Assembly: GCA_016841045.1 (NCBI GenBank) | Contig: JAENZX010000005.1 | Span: forward strand, 62,001 to 126,000 | Direction: 5' to 3' | DNA: 64,000 bases | DNA from: Thermincola carboxydiphila | Lineage (GTDB): Bacteria; Bacillota; Thermincolia; Thermincolales; UBA2595 | Translations under genes and position numbers: made by a program | In this document: piece by piece, positions 1 to 7,226 of the stretch | Layout of the letters: each line of letters begins with the position of its first letter | Numbering within the stretch: the first letter of the stretch is position 1 | The notes under the pieces: model-generated | What the model was told of the DNA's origin: nothing | The model's input: the letters and a program-made list of their open reading frames with translations, nothing else | Database searches by the model: none

Positions 1-1063
1 TGATTGAAATATAGCAGGCCAATCGGCCAATTCCGGACAGGGTGTTGTGAACAGCAGTTACATTTCCTACCTTGGACTGAAGTGTGTTATAGACACTACC
101 TTCCTTGGGAATTGCTCCTAGGTTCCAGTGCCCTTGATGACCAGAGAAAATATCCTGCATTATGGCTTGCTGTTTCCTTGTTATTGCCTTAATCTGCATC
201 GCTTGGCGTAGACATTGTGCCTGATACTGCCTGGTCACTTCACCAAAGGGATCCACAACTTCTTTTACCCCGGGAAGCAGTTCACCTTCAATTATGATTT
301 CAGCATCTGCCGGCACGAGGAAATCTTCACCCCAAGTGACAGAGGGTGCTAACCTTAGGGGTTCGCCAAGAAAACCTCCGACCAGCTCATAATCATCTCT
401 TTCAAAAGCGGTAAGAGAGAGGCTGCCAAGGTAAAAAGCCGGGTGGTGTCCTAAAATAGAAATTATCGGAGCAGGTTTGCCTAATTCGTTATAACGGTTG
501 ACAATACGCTCTAAGTGAGGAGAGTGAATGGACACGCCCATATAATCCGGTTTCCCTTTGTAGAAGTTTTTGATAAAACTGACATCATAACTGCCGGTGT
601 CAGGGTCTTTCATACAACAGGTCATGGTGAGAACAGGTCCCATATCCATTTCATAATGCCGTACAATAGGCAGCAGACCTACGTCTATATCACTGCCGAT
701 TTGAACTACTTCCTGTACAGGCACCGAACTTCTGATAATTTCAGGTGAGATGGACAGGTTTTCCCGGCGCGCATACTCGAGACTTAAAGGCATCTTACTG
801 TCGGCAGGGTTCATTCCAAGAGCCAGTGCACAAAGCTCTCTGGTTACAAAGACATTAGATACCAACTTTATTCCTGAAGGATGTCCGTAGACATTTGCAG
901 GGTCATTGAATAAAACTGCTGTAAAATTATTTTCTTTATTCATATTTTCCAATAGGCCAGTTACCTCAAATTGTGCTGGCTTGATAGGCTTGGATACAGT
1001 ATCCAGTGTGGAAGGATGATGTTCTTGTAAAAAATTCAAAAAACTGCTTAAATCTTTTGCCAC
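1..1063 (-). CDS. UbiD-family decarboxylase-like protein, divergent, C-terminus beyond the window edge
   Basis: About 354 codons are visible. The GTG start at 1063 follows AAAGGAGGT; the overlapping ATG frame hits a stop after five codons. UbiD enzymes (about 450-490 aa) use prenylated FMN to add or remove carboxyl groups on unsaturated or aromatic acids. Family resemblance comes from YGHPSGIKLVSN (59-70), DPDTG (153-157), LGHHPAFYLGSLS (204-216) and PFGEVTRQYQ (272-281). By eye, residues that are usually catalytic differ: the NxGxYR motif reads DVSFIK (160-165) and the EGPFGE motif reads VDPFGE (270-275), so only the last Glu of the usual Glu-Arg-Glu set remains. Family membership is fairly sure; a decarboxylase reaction is not. 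The amidohydrolase gene lies upstream on the same strand, 381 bp away. Confidence 0.8.
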   Translation of the reverse strand, partial: MAKDLSSFLNFLQEHHPSTLDTVSKPIKPAQFEVTGLLENMNKENNFTAVLFNDPANVYGHPSGIKLVSNVFVTRELCALALGMNPADSKMPLSLEYARRENLSISPEIIRSSVPVQEVVQIGSDIDVGLLPIVRHYEMDMGPVLTMTCCMKDPDTGSYDVSFIKNFYKGKPDYMGVSIHSPHLERIVNRYNELGKPAPIISILGHHPAFYLGSLSLTAFERDDYELVGGFLGEPLRLAPSVTWGEDFLVPADAEIIIEGELLPGVKEVVDPFGEVTRQYQAQCLRQAMQIKAITRKQQAIMQDIFSGHQGHWNLGAIPKEGSVYNTLQSKVGNVTAVHNTLSGIGRLACYISI

Positions 1064-1444
1064 ATTTAATACCTCCTTTTATAATGAATGTTCAGTGAAT
1101 AATTTTTTGCTTAATTGACCCTCCTTTCGCGTTCCGTATTATGCAATGCTGTTCCGTTTTTTGGAGAATAAAAAACAAGATGCAATATAAATTTATTTCA
1201 GTATATGTCTGCATCCTGTTCTCGACAAGGTATATGAAGTTAATGGGATAAAATGAAGGTTCTTTGGTTTAACAGGTAATTATAATGGAATCTACCTTTA
1301 TTTTGCACGATAAATCTTTAATCGCCAGGATGAATAGCAGTTCAGTCCCTGATTAATTTAATTCAGTCAAAAAATCTTACCACTTAGTGGAAGTTATACC
1401 ATAAGATTCAACAAAATGTCTCACACTCTTACACATATAAGCAA
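1064..1444. other. Intergenic region between the amidohydrolase and ubiD-like genes
   Basis: No gene is supported in these 381 bp. On the minus strand it holds the presumed terminator of the amidohydrolase (1369-1393) and then AT-rich sequence leading to the ubiD-like ribosome binding site. A second purine-rich AAAGGAGGG block near 1121-1129 is not followed by a usable start codon. I see no convincing sigma-A promoter. Confidence 0.4.
1369..1393 (-). terminator. Probable rho-independent terminator of the amidohydrolase gene
   Basis: On the minus strand a short imperfect hairpin (arms at 1387-1393 and 1376-1383, loop TAA) is followed by six T residues (1369-1374). It sits about 50 bp after the amidohydrolase stop. 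The stem is short and bulged, so efficiency is uncertain. Confidence 0.5.
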
Positions 1445-2662
1445 TTATGAAAAAACAGGGATAATTACTGCTTCGGGTTTTTTTAATATTTCCGGGTTTG
1501 TTAAAGGGTTTTCGTTTATACAGCACCAAAAAGGCTGTTTATTAACAGAAATTGTGCCCAGGGATTGGTCCTTACCAATAATTCCGGCAGATATTGAAGT
1601 AGCCATCTTTAAGATTGTGAGATTATCAAGTCCGGCTTCAGAATAAAACTTAAGCTCGTCATGATATGAATACCCATGAGCAACCTGGTTAGCCCCGGCA
1701 TCGGTACCAATACCTAATGTTAAGCCTAATTCATAAGCTTCATGAACCATTGCCAACTGACGTTCAAAAGACCTCTTTATAATATCGAGGTCAGCTCCTG
1801 GATAAGGGATACGTTTTTCCTTAATTAAGTTACCCAGCGGAGCAAGAGTAGGCACCCAGGCTGTTTTGTGTTTTTTCATTAACTCTAACTGGTTTCGCTC
1901 CAGAAAATAACCGTGTTCAACTGAATCAACTCCAGCCAAAGCTGAGATTTCAACTGCCTGGGCCGAACTGGCGTGTGCCATCACTTTTAAGCCAAGTGAA
2001 TGTGCTTTTTCAGTAATTTCTTTTAGTTCTTCCCATGAAAACTGCACAGATCCAACGCTGCCAAAATGCTTAAAACTCACCAAGCCTGAGACAATCACCT
2101 TTATTTGGTCAACCCCACTAGTTTTAAAATTCTCTATCTGATTAAGAGCTTCTTTAGTATTGCTTACACCTGGACCCAGAAAACTGCCATACATTCCTTT
2201 TTTGTAAATTGCCTGGCCTGTCGCGGTAATCTCTGGTGATGCCAAATTTTCCGACTTTACCAGATTTCTCGTCGTGAGGCCGATATTTGCTTTGTCTCCT
2301 CCGTCCCGAACCGCAATTATGCCATTTCTTAAATAATCTTCCGAGTAGGACTTTGCCTTGGTAATAGTTTGTTGTGGGGAGGTTTCCCATTCACTCACAG
2401 CTTTAAAAAGATCATTGCAGTTCATTGCCAGGTGGACATGGCAGTCTACCAGACCGGGCATAAGTGTTATCCCGGGAAGTTTTACAGTTTCAATAGTGTC
2501 CGACGGGGGTAAATGTAAGTCAGATATCAGGCCAATATGGTCAATGATACCATTTTTTATAAAGATGGTATGATTAGAAAAACGGTCATTTGATATTCCA
2601 TCCCAGATGAATTCTGGCACAAACAAATAGCTTTTATTTGAATTGATTTTAATGAGTTTCAT
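1445..2662 (-). CDS. Amidohydrolase family protein (imidazolonepropionase/prolidase-like)
   Basis: 405 aa metal-dependent hydrolase of the amidohydrolase superfamily. After a small N-terminal beta domain come LPGLVDCHVHL (the metal-binding HxH near residues 75-77), HASSAQAVEISALAGVDSVE with EHG (HA and EHG metal or substrate His) and GTDAGAN, whose Asp is the usual catalytic residue. The C-terminus ends LGTISVNKQPFW, where family members normally have a GxAADLVL-type strand, so the tail is divergent. I chose the ATG at 2662 because AGGAGAA lies about 9 nt upstream; an in-frame ATG at 2689 precedes that site. Related enzymes hydrolyse cyclic amides, Xaa-Pro dipeptides or organophosphates; the substrate cannot be read from sequence. 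The ubiD-like gene follows on the same strand. Confidence 0.85.
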   Translation of the reverse strand: MKLIKINSNKSYLFVPEFIWDGISNDRFSNHTIFIKNGIIDHIGLISDLHLPPSDTIETVKLPGITLMPGLVDCHVHLAMNCNDLFKAVSEWETSPQQTITKAKSYSEDYLRNGIIAVRDGGDKANIGLTTRNLVKSENLASPEITATGQAIYKKGMYGSFLGPGVSNTKEALNQIENFKTSGVDQIKVIVSGLVSFKHFGSVGSVQFSWEELKEITEKAHSLGLKVMAHASSAQAVEISALAGVDSVEHGYFLERNQLELMKKHKTAWVPTLAPLGNLIKEKRIPYPGADLDIIKRSFERQLAMVHEAYELGLTLGIGTDAGANQVAHGYSYHDELKFYSEAGLDNLTILKMATSISAGIIGKDQSLGTISVNKQPFWCCINENPLTNPEILKKPEAVIIPVFS

Positions 2663-2715
2663 GATACATAATTCTCCTATTTTTAGCAATGAATTTTAAA
2701 TTGTCTATACATAAA

Positions 2716-2744
2716 AAGGGCTAACTCTTTATGAGTTAACCCTT
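2716..2744 (-). terminator. Terminator downstream of tRNA-Pro
   Basis: On the minus strand, 16 bp after the tRNA CCA end, a 12-bp stem (arms 2733-2744 and 2716-2727, loop of five) containing one G-U pair is followed by a T-run. It could also act weakly on the opposite strand. Confidence 0.75.
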
Positions 2745-2759
2745 AATTTTTAGCTTAAA

Positions 2760-2836
2760 TGGTCGGGATGACAGGATTCGAACCTGCGACCTCACGGTCC
2801 CGAACCGTGCGCTCTACCAAGCTGAGCCACATCCCG
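2760..2836 (-). tRNA. tRNA-Pro (anticodon CGG), CCA encoded
   Basis: A full 77-nt cloverleaf on the minus strand. The acceptor stem CGGGATG pairs with CATCCCG, then comes discriminator A and an encoded CCA. The anticodon arm is CACGG-TTCGGGA-CCGTG, placing C34 G35 G36 as the anticodon, which reads the proline codon CCG. The T arm contains GGTTCGAATCC. It is transcribed alone, with its own terminator at 2716-2744. Confidence 0.97.
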
Positions 2837-2910
2837 ACGCAAAATTTATTATATCACTATAATTTTAGTCTGTCAAAAGGTTATTTTAGCTATTCCGCTT
2901 TTTTAAGAGG

Positions 2911-3111
2911 TTAGAGGCTGGTGGCGAATCCCTGTAAAACTCCTTCTATTACGGCTGCCTTATGATTTAAGTTATCGAGTTCAGCTTTTTGAAACTCCTT
3001 ATTATCCACCAGAATGCCAATCCATCTGTGGCTTTCTTCTATTAAAGGTTTAAGTTCTTTAAGTCCGGAAACATCGGTTTTAAGAACAGAAACGTCTTCC
3101 TTTAGTTCCTT
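2911..3111 (-). pseudogene. Headless coiled-coil ORF immediately after the hydrogenase stop codon
   Basis: Directly after the hydrogenase TAA (3112-3114), and in the same frame, 66 sense codons run to a TAA at 2911-2913. The product would begin KELKEDVSVLKTDVSGLKEL and continue with a Lys/Glu-rich, heptad-like pattern typical of short coiled coils. No ATG, GTG or TTG lies near its beginning. The ATG two codons before the hydrogenase stop is separated from it by that TAA. It is therefore most simply the remnant of a small gene whose start was lost or merged with the hydrogenase 3' end; a read-through extension is the alternative. Function unknown. Confidence 0.4.
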
Positions 3112-4884
3112 TTAATCCATACTTGTCGCTGATCCCTGCAAATCATAAAGTGGAATCTCCGTATAAGGAGTATGAAGCAGCTGCCTGGACCTCTCACTCA
3201 GCGGGTGTCCCAAAAATTCATCATAGAGAAGTTTTATATAGGGATTTTCATGAGATTTTCTTATTTCTTTTAATTTATCCTGCTTAAAGAGGGCTTCGCC
3301 CCGTTTATATCTCTGCTCCATCTGACCGTCCCAGGTGTCCAGTCCAGGATAAACCGGTTGTCCACCTCCGCCGACACATCCACCCGGACAGGCCATTATC
3401 TCAATAAAATCGTACTGGAGTTCGCCAGATTTAACCTTGTCAATCAGCCTGCGAGCCTCACCAGTGGTTCTGGCCACTGCACATCTTACTTTTCTGCTTC
3501 CCAGGTCAATTTCTGCTTCCTGAACTTTCTCAAAAGACATTAATTCCCTCAAAGGAAGCTGCTCAAGAGGTTTACCCGTCATTTTTTCATAAACTGTGCG
3601 CATTGTTGCCTCAAGGACTCCGCCTCCTGACCCAAAAATCACACCTGCTCCGGAAGCATAGCCCATAGGGTTATCATAATCTTCTTCAGGCATTTCCGCC
3701 AGATTAATTCCCGCTGTCCTCAGCATGTGGGCTATTTCTCTGGTGGTAAGTACTACATCAACATCCTGCCTGCCGCTGGCGGTGGTGCCTTCTTCTCGTA
3801 CTGCCTCCCATTTCTTAGCTACACAGGGCATTACTGATACACTGAATATTGTTTTAGGGTCAATACCCATTTTCTGTGCGTAATAAGTCTTGGTTAAAGC
3901 GCCAAATAATTGCTGTGGCGATTTTACACTGGAAAGATGAGGAATCAGCTCAGGATAGAAAAGCAGGCATAACCTCAACCAGCCGGGGCAGCATGAAGTA
4001 AACTGCGGCAGTGGACCACCGTTTTGAAGCCGGTGCATAAGTTCATGGCCCTCTTCCATAACAACGACGTCTGCACCAAAGCAATCATCAAATACCTTGT
4101 CAAAGCCAAGTCGACGGATAGCTGCTACCATTTTTCCAGTAACTAATGAACCCACTGGCATTCCAAAAGCTTCGCCTATAGTACTTCTAATAGAAGGTGC
4201 TGTTTGAATGATTACATGTTTATTGGGATCGTTCAGAGCTTCCCATACTTTTTCCTGATCTTCACGTTCATGTATGGCGGCTGTTGGACAGAGCAGCAGA
4301 CATTGCCCACAATATATACAGGGAACTTCAGCGAGACTTTTCTTAAAAGCAGGGGAGGCAACAGCATCAAAACCACGTTCGACAATCTGATATATGCCGA
4401 TTTCCTGAATATCTTTGCATACCCTGACACATCTGCGGCAGACAATGCATTTACTTGGCTCCCTGACCATGGCTGGTGACTGGTCATCTTTTGGTGGTTG
4501 CTTCCTTTCACCTTTTGCCAGCAAGTTTGTTACGTGATAGCGCTCTGCCAGTGACTGAAGCTCACAATTCTGATTTCGGACACAGGTTAGGCAGTCAAAG
4601 GGATGATTTGAAAGATACAATTCCAAAACAATTTTTCTTGCTTTAATTACTCGAGGTGAATGAGTTTTAACAATCATTCCCTGGGCTGCGGGGATTGCAC
4701 AAGAGGGCTGCAGTGCCCGGGCTCCTTCAATTTCTACAAGGCAGACACGACAGGCTCCGGTAACGTTTAATTCTTTTAGATAACACAGAGTAGGTATGTA
4801 TATTCCCAGAGTTTTGGCAGCTTCCAGAATTGTTGTTCCCGGTTCGACAGAAACCTTGGTTCCATCAATGGTTAGGGTTACCAA
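3112..4884 (-). CDS. [FeFe] hydrogenase catalytic subunit (HndD/HydA type)
   Basis: About 590 aa. Order: N-terminal 2Fe-2S ferredoxin domain (CYLKELNVTGACRVC), a His-Cys 4Fe-4S site, a two-cluster ferredoxin (CIVCRRCVRVC and CIYCGQCLLLCP), then the H-cluster domain with TSCCPGW, MPCVAKKWEA and MACPGGCVGGGGQP, i.e. all three signatures. It should interconvert protons and H2 in the cytoplasm. I prefer the TTG at 4884, since AAAGGATG precedes it by 8 nt and homologs start MVTLTIDG; the in-frame ATG at 4908 has no ribosome binding site. Partner subunits of the NADH- or NADP-linked bifurcating complexes (HydB/HydC or HndA-C) are not adjacent, so it may act alone or with subunits encoded elsewhere. 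Confidence 0.93.
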   Translation of the reverse strand: MVTLTIDGTKVSVEPGTTILEAAKTLGIYIPTLCYLKELNVTGACRVCLVEIEGARALQPSCAIPAAQGMIVKTHSPRVIKARKIVLELYLSNHPFDCLTCVRNQNCELQSLAERYHVTNLLAKGERKQPPKDDQSPAMVREPSKCIVCRRCVRVCKDIQEIGIYQIVERGFDAVASPAFKKSLAEVPCIYCGQCLLLCPTAAIHEREDQEKVWEALNDPNKHVIIQTAPSIRSTIGEAFGMPVGSLVTGKMVAAIRRLGFDKVFDDCFGADVVVMEEGHELMHRLQNGGPLPQFTSCCPGWLRLCLLFYPELIPHLSSVKSPQQLFGALTKTYYAQKMGIDPKTIFSVSVMPCVAKKWEAVREEGTTASGRQDVDVVLTTREIAHMLRTAGINLAEMPEEDYDNPMGYASGAGVIFGSGGGVLEATMRTVYEKMTGKPLEQLPLRELMSFEKVQEAEIDLGSRKVRCAVARTTGEARRLIDKVKSGELQYDFIEIMACPGGCVGGGGQPVYPGLDTWDGQMEQRYKRGEALFKQDKLKEIRKSHENPYIKLLYDEFLGHPLSERSRQLLHTPYTEIPLYDLQGSATSMD

Positions 4885-4934
4885 TTTTATTTCATCCTTT
4901 CTATACATTCAGACTCTAGTCAGAATTGAATTTA

Positions 4935-4971
4935 ATGCAAATAAGACTATTTTTTTATGCAAATAAGACTA
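4935..4971. repeat. Tandem 15-bp direct repeat upstream of the hydrogenase
   Basis: ATGCAAATAAGACTA occurs at 4935-4949 and again, identical, at 4957-4971. The period is 22 bp, close to two helical turns, so both copies face the same side of the DNA. It lies 51-87 bp upstream of the hydrogenase start, as expected for a regulator binding site; the regulator is unknown. Confidence 0.6.
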
Positions 4972-5060
4972 AATTTTCCCGTTTTAGTATGCCCTAATGA
5001 TGGGTATGAAATTTAAAAAATAGTGAAAAATTTTATGTTAATTTCGGCAATAATTGCTTA

Positions 5061-5089
5061 GTATACATAAACTTTTAAAGCTGATACTA
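5061..5089 (+). promoter_or_regulatory. Candidate sigma-G (forespore) promoter of the 5110 gene
   Basis: GTATA (5061-5065), a 17-bp spacer and GATACTA (5083-5089). This fits the Bacillus sigma-G consensus GHATR-N17/18-CATWHTA with one mismatch. It is placed 20 bp before the 5110 start codon, and similar spacing is seen before the next gene. Confidence 0.6.
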
Positions 5090-5109
5090 AGTAACGAGGA
5101 GGTGACTAG

Positions 5110-5307
5110 ATGCACAAAAATAATCGTTTCAGCAATCAGAACACCGTTGGTAAGAATAAGGCAAAGGCAAAGGGAAAAGATTATTACGAATTCGGTGCAG
5201 GCTTTCCTGAAACTATTAATAACAATGATAAAAAGGCTAAAGCAGATCAGGGATTACTTCAACCCGATCAAAATTTAAATAACCTTCAAACCGGTGATGA
5301 TAAATAA
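5110..5307 (+). CDS. Small hydrophilic protein, probably a spore protein
   Basis: 65 aa, ATG start with GAGGAGGTG 6 nt upstream. The product is extremely polar, rich in Asn, Lys, Gln and Asp, with no membrane segment and no cysteine. That composition resembles small acid-soluble spore proteins of non-alpha/beta classes, but I do not recognise a named family. The strongest functional hint is context: a sigma-G-like promoter directly upstream, two alpha/beta SASP genes directly downstream on the same strand, and the SASP protease gene beyond. I infer forespore expression and packaging in the spore core; DNA binding is not shown. Confidence 0.65.
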   Translation: MHKNNRFSNQNTVGKNKAKAKGKDYYEFGAGFPETINNNDKKAKADQGLLQPDQNLNNLQTGDDK

Positions 5308-5385
5308 TAAATATTTAGCGATATTTAGCGAAAAAATTAGTAGATGACTTGTCAAAGACTACGAATTACCAGTAAATCATTTCTA

Positions 5386-5415
5386 GTATAATGGTTTTAA
5401 TGAGAGCTTATACTA
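5386..5415 (+). promoter_or_regulatory. Candidate sigma-G promoter of the SASP genes
   Basis: GTATA (5386-5390), an 18-bp spacer and TATACTA (5409-5415), one mismatch from the sigma-G -10 consensus. It ends 27 bp before the first SASP start codon. The same architecture precedes the 5110 gene. Confidence 0.6.
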
Positions 5416-5442
5416 AAAATACTAATGAGAGGAGGTGATATA

Positions 5443-5658
5443 ATGGGAACCGGACAAAAGCAAAATAAACTTGTAGTTCCGCAAGCAGCTCAGGCAATGT
5501 ACAACTTCAAGTATGAAATGGCTAATGAAGTTGGCGTTACCAACCAGATCCAAGGTGGATATTGGGGAAACATCTCTTCTAGAGACTGTGGTGCTGTTGG
5601 GGGTCACATGGTGAAGAGAATGATTGAGGCTTACGAGCAGTCACTGGCAGGTAAGTAA
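5443..5658 (+). CDS. Small acid-soluble spore protein, alpha/beta type (copy 1)
   Basis: 71 aa, ATG with AGGAGGTGA 6 nt upstream. Alpha/beta SASPs coat forespore DNA, protect it from UV and chemicals, and are later degraded as an amino-acid store. The Gpr cleavage region reads KYEMANEVGV (residues 25-34; family pattern K-[FY]-E-[IL]-A-x-E-[FL]-G), and the second conserved block reads RDCGAVGGHMVKRMIEAYEQ. In that block the family usually has NG before SVGG; here it is CG, so each molecule carries one cysteine. A near-identical paralog follows 50 bp downstream with its own ribosome binding site and no obvious promoter, suggesting cotranscription. Confidence 0.95.
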   Translation: MGTGQKQNKLVVPQAAQAMYNFKYEMANEVGVTNQIQGGYWGNISSRDCGAVGGHMVKRMIEAYEQSLAGK

Positions 5659-5708
5659 GTTCCTTTTCAGATACCGTACAAATCTCTTATAAAGGAGGGA
5701 AATAGTTT

Positions 5709-5933
5709 ATGGGTACTGGACAAAAACGTAATGGACTGGTTGTTCCTGAAGCATCAAATGCAATGTACAACTTCAAATATGAAATGGCTAATGAGGTTGG
5801 TATAACCAATCAAATTCAGGGTGGTTACTGGGGCCACATTTCGTCCAGAGACTGCGGTGCCGTCGGTGGTCATATGGTTAAGAAGATGATCGAGGCATAT
5901 GAGCAATCTTTGGCTGGAAAAACCCAGTTCTAA
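5709..5933 (+). CDS. Small acid-soluble spore protein, alpha/beta type (copy 2)
   Basis: 74 aa, ATG with AAAGGAGGG upstream. It is a tandem duplicate of the preceding SASP, differing at few positions and extended by TQF at the C-terminus. The Gpr recognition segment KYEMANEVGI and the DNA-binding block RDCGAVGGHMVKKMIEAYEQ are both present, with the same Cys in place of the usual Asn. The second gene probably raises SASP dose from a single forespore transcript. A strong terminator follows immediately. Confidence 0.95.
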   Translation: MGTGQKRNGLVVPEASNAMYNFKYEMANEVGITNQIQGGYWGHISSRDCGAVGGHMVKKMIEAYEQSLAGKTQF

Positions 5934-5938
5934 TATAT

Positions 5939-5967
5939 AGGTAAGCAAGCCCTAGGCCTGCTTACCT
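5939..5967 (+). terminator. Terminator after the SASP pair
   Basis: AGGTAAGCA (5939-5947) pairs perfectly with TGCTTACCT (5959-5967); the 11-nt interior is itself self-complementary, and CTTTAATTTTT follows. It separates the SASP genes from the convergent gpr gene. Confidence 0.85.
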
Positions 5968-6010
5968 CTTTAATTTTTAGGCATATACGACCCCAAATCC
6001 CCCTGAAATG

Positions 6011-6988
6011 TTAATGTAAGTACATATGAAACTCCTCCGGATCTACAGACGGGTGAAGCGCGATTGAAATACCGCCTGCTATAATCTTTCCTATAAAAGT
6101 TATCAGATCATCGATTTCCTTTGGAGTAACCATTAGATTCGTACTATATGCTCCTAATACAGATTTTACTGTTTGTTCCATAGCAATTGGATTTATATTT
6201 GCCATAGTCTGACCATGCATAGGATTTGTTGAAAGCTGCTGAAGCAACTGGTCAATTGCACTCTGGGCAATTACGGCAGCGTTGACAACAGTGGGAACAC
6301 CGATTGCCAAAACTGGAACCCCCATAGTCTCTTGGTTAATTCCCATTCTTTGATTGCCTATACCGGACCCGGGTGAGATTCCGGTATTAGCCAGCTGAAT
6401 AGATGTACCTATTCTGTCTGCGCTTTGGGTAGCCAGAGCATCTACTGCAATAACCAGGTCGGGTTGGGTTTTTTCCACTACACCTTTGATTATCTCTGCG
6501 GTTTCAATTCCGGTAATACCCAGGACTCCGGGAGCAAGGGCGCTCACTGAACGCAAACCACCACTTAAATCTTGTGGAGCATATTTTTTTAGATGCCTTG
6601 TAACAAGAGTATGATTTACTACTCTTGGACCCAGAGCATCCGGCGTTGCATTCCAGTTACCGAGCCCAACGATCAGGACAGTGGCCTCAGGGCCTATAGA
6701 GAGCATGGTACTTAATTGTTTTGCCAGCACTTCTGCAATCTCATTATGTATCTGTTTGTTGTTTTGTCTAATGTCAGGAGCATCGATGGTAATGTAAGTT
6801 CCTACTGGTTTTCCCATAGCCTGAACTGCAGAGGGGTCCATAATTTTGATGACTGTAACCTCGGCATGTTCAAAGGATTGTTTGTCCATGGCAACGCCAG
6901 GTACTTCCTGACCTGTTTGACCCCGGACAATGTCATGAGCTTCAACAGCCATGTCTATATTCACGTTAAACTTTTGATAAAAATCCAT
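6011..6988 (-). CDS. gpr: Germination protease Gpr
   Basis: 325 aa. Gpr is made as an inactive zymogen in the forespore, self-processes late in sporulation and degrades alpha/beta SASPs when the spore germinates. The N-terminus MDFYQKFNVNIDMAVEAHDI contains the expected auto-processing site (D-M-A-V-E), which resembles its SASP substrates. VLIVGLGNWNATPDALGPRVV and DALATQSADRIGTSIQLANTGISPGSG-type segments are characteristic. I chose the ATG at 6988, since AAGGGG precedes it by 9 nt; upstream in-frame ATGs lack spacing. It converges on its probable substrates, the two SASP genes. Confidence 0.95.
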   Translation of the reverse strand: MDFYQKFNVNIDMAVEAHDIVRGQTGQEVPGVAMDKQSFEHAEVTVIKIMDPSAVQAMGKPVGTYITIDAPDIRQNNKQIHNEIAEVLAKQLSTMLSIGPEATVLIVGLGNWNATPDALGPRVVNHTLVTRHLKKYAPQDLSGGLRSVSALAPGVLGITGIETAEIIKGVVEKTQPDLVIAVDALATQSADRIGTSIQLANTGISPGSGIGNQRMGINQETMGVPVLAIGVPTVVNAAVIAQSAIDQLLQQLSTNPMHGQTMANINPIAMEQTVKSVLGAYSTNLMVTPKEIDDLITFIGKIIAGGISIALHPSVDPEEFHMYLH

Positions 6989-7143
6989 TGTATTCATCCC
7001 CTTCTTTCGTAAAAGAATCCTGAGAAATAAAGTAACCATTTTTAAGAAAAATATTCAAAAAACATTTGCCTAGTCATTTTTCAAGGGGAATCGGTTTTGT
7101 TTATACTGCCTCTTTTGAGAACAAGTTGAGAAGTGCATAAAAA

Positions 7144-7174
7144 AAAACTCAGGCAGAAAATTGAGCTGAGTTTT
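7144..7174 (-). terminator. Terminator of the sugar dehydrogenase/glycosyltransferase operon
   Basis: AAAACTCAG (7144-7152) pairs with CTGAGTTTT (7166-7174) around a 13-nt interior. The poly-A tract to its left becomes a T-run on the minus strand. It lies 53 bp after the sugar dehydrogenase stop codon. Confidence 0.75.
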
Positions 7175-7226
7175 TCTTATAAAAGATAGAGTAGTACCAT
7201 AATTTACTTGTGAGACAACCCTTATT

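Noticed and set aside
1135-1165. Sigma-54-like promoter before the ubiD-like gene
   Set aside because: A GGAAC...TTGCA match is present on the minus strand but the GG-to-GC spacing is one base off and key bases differ.
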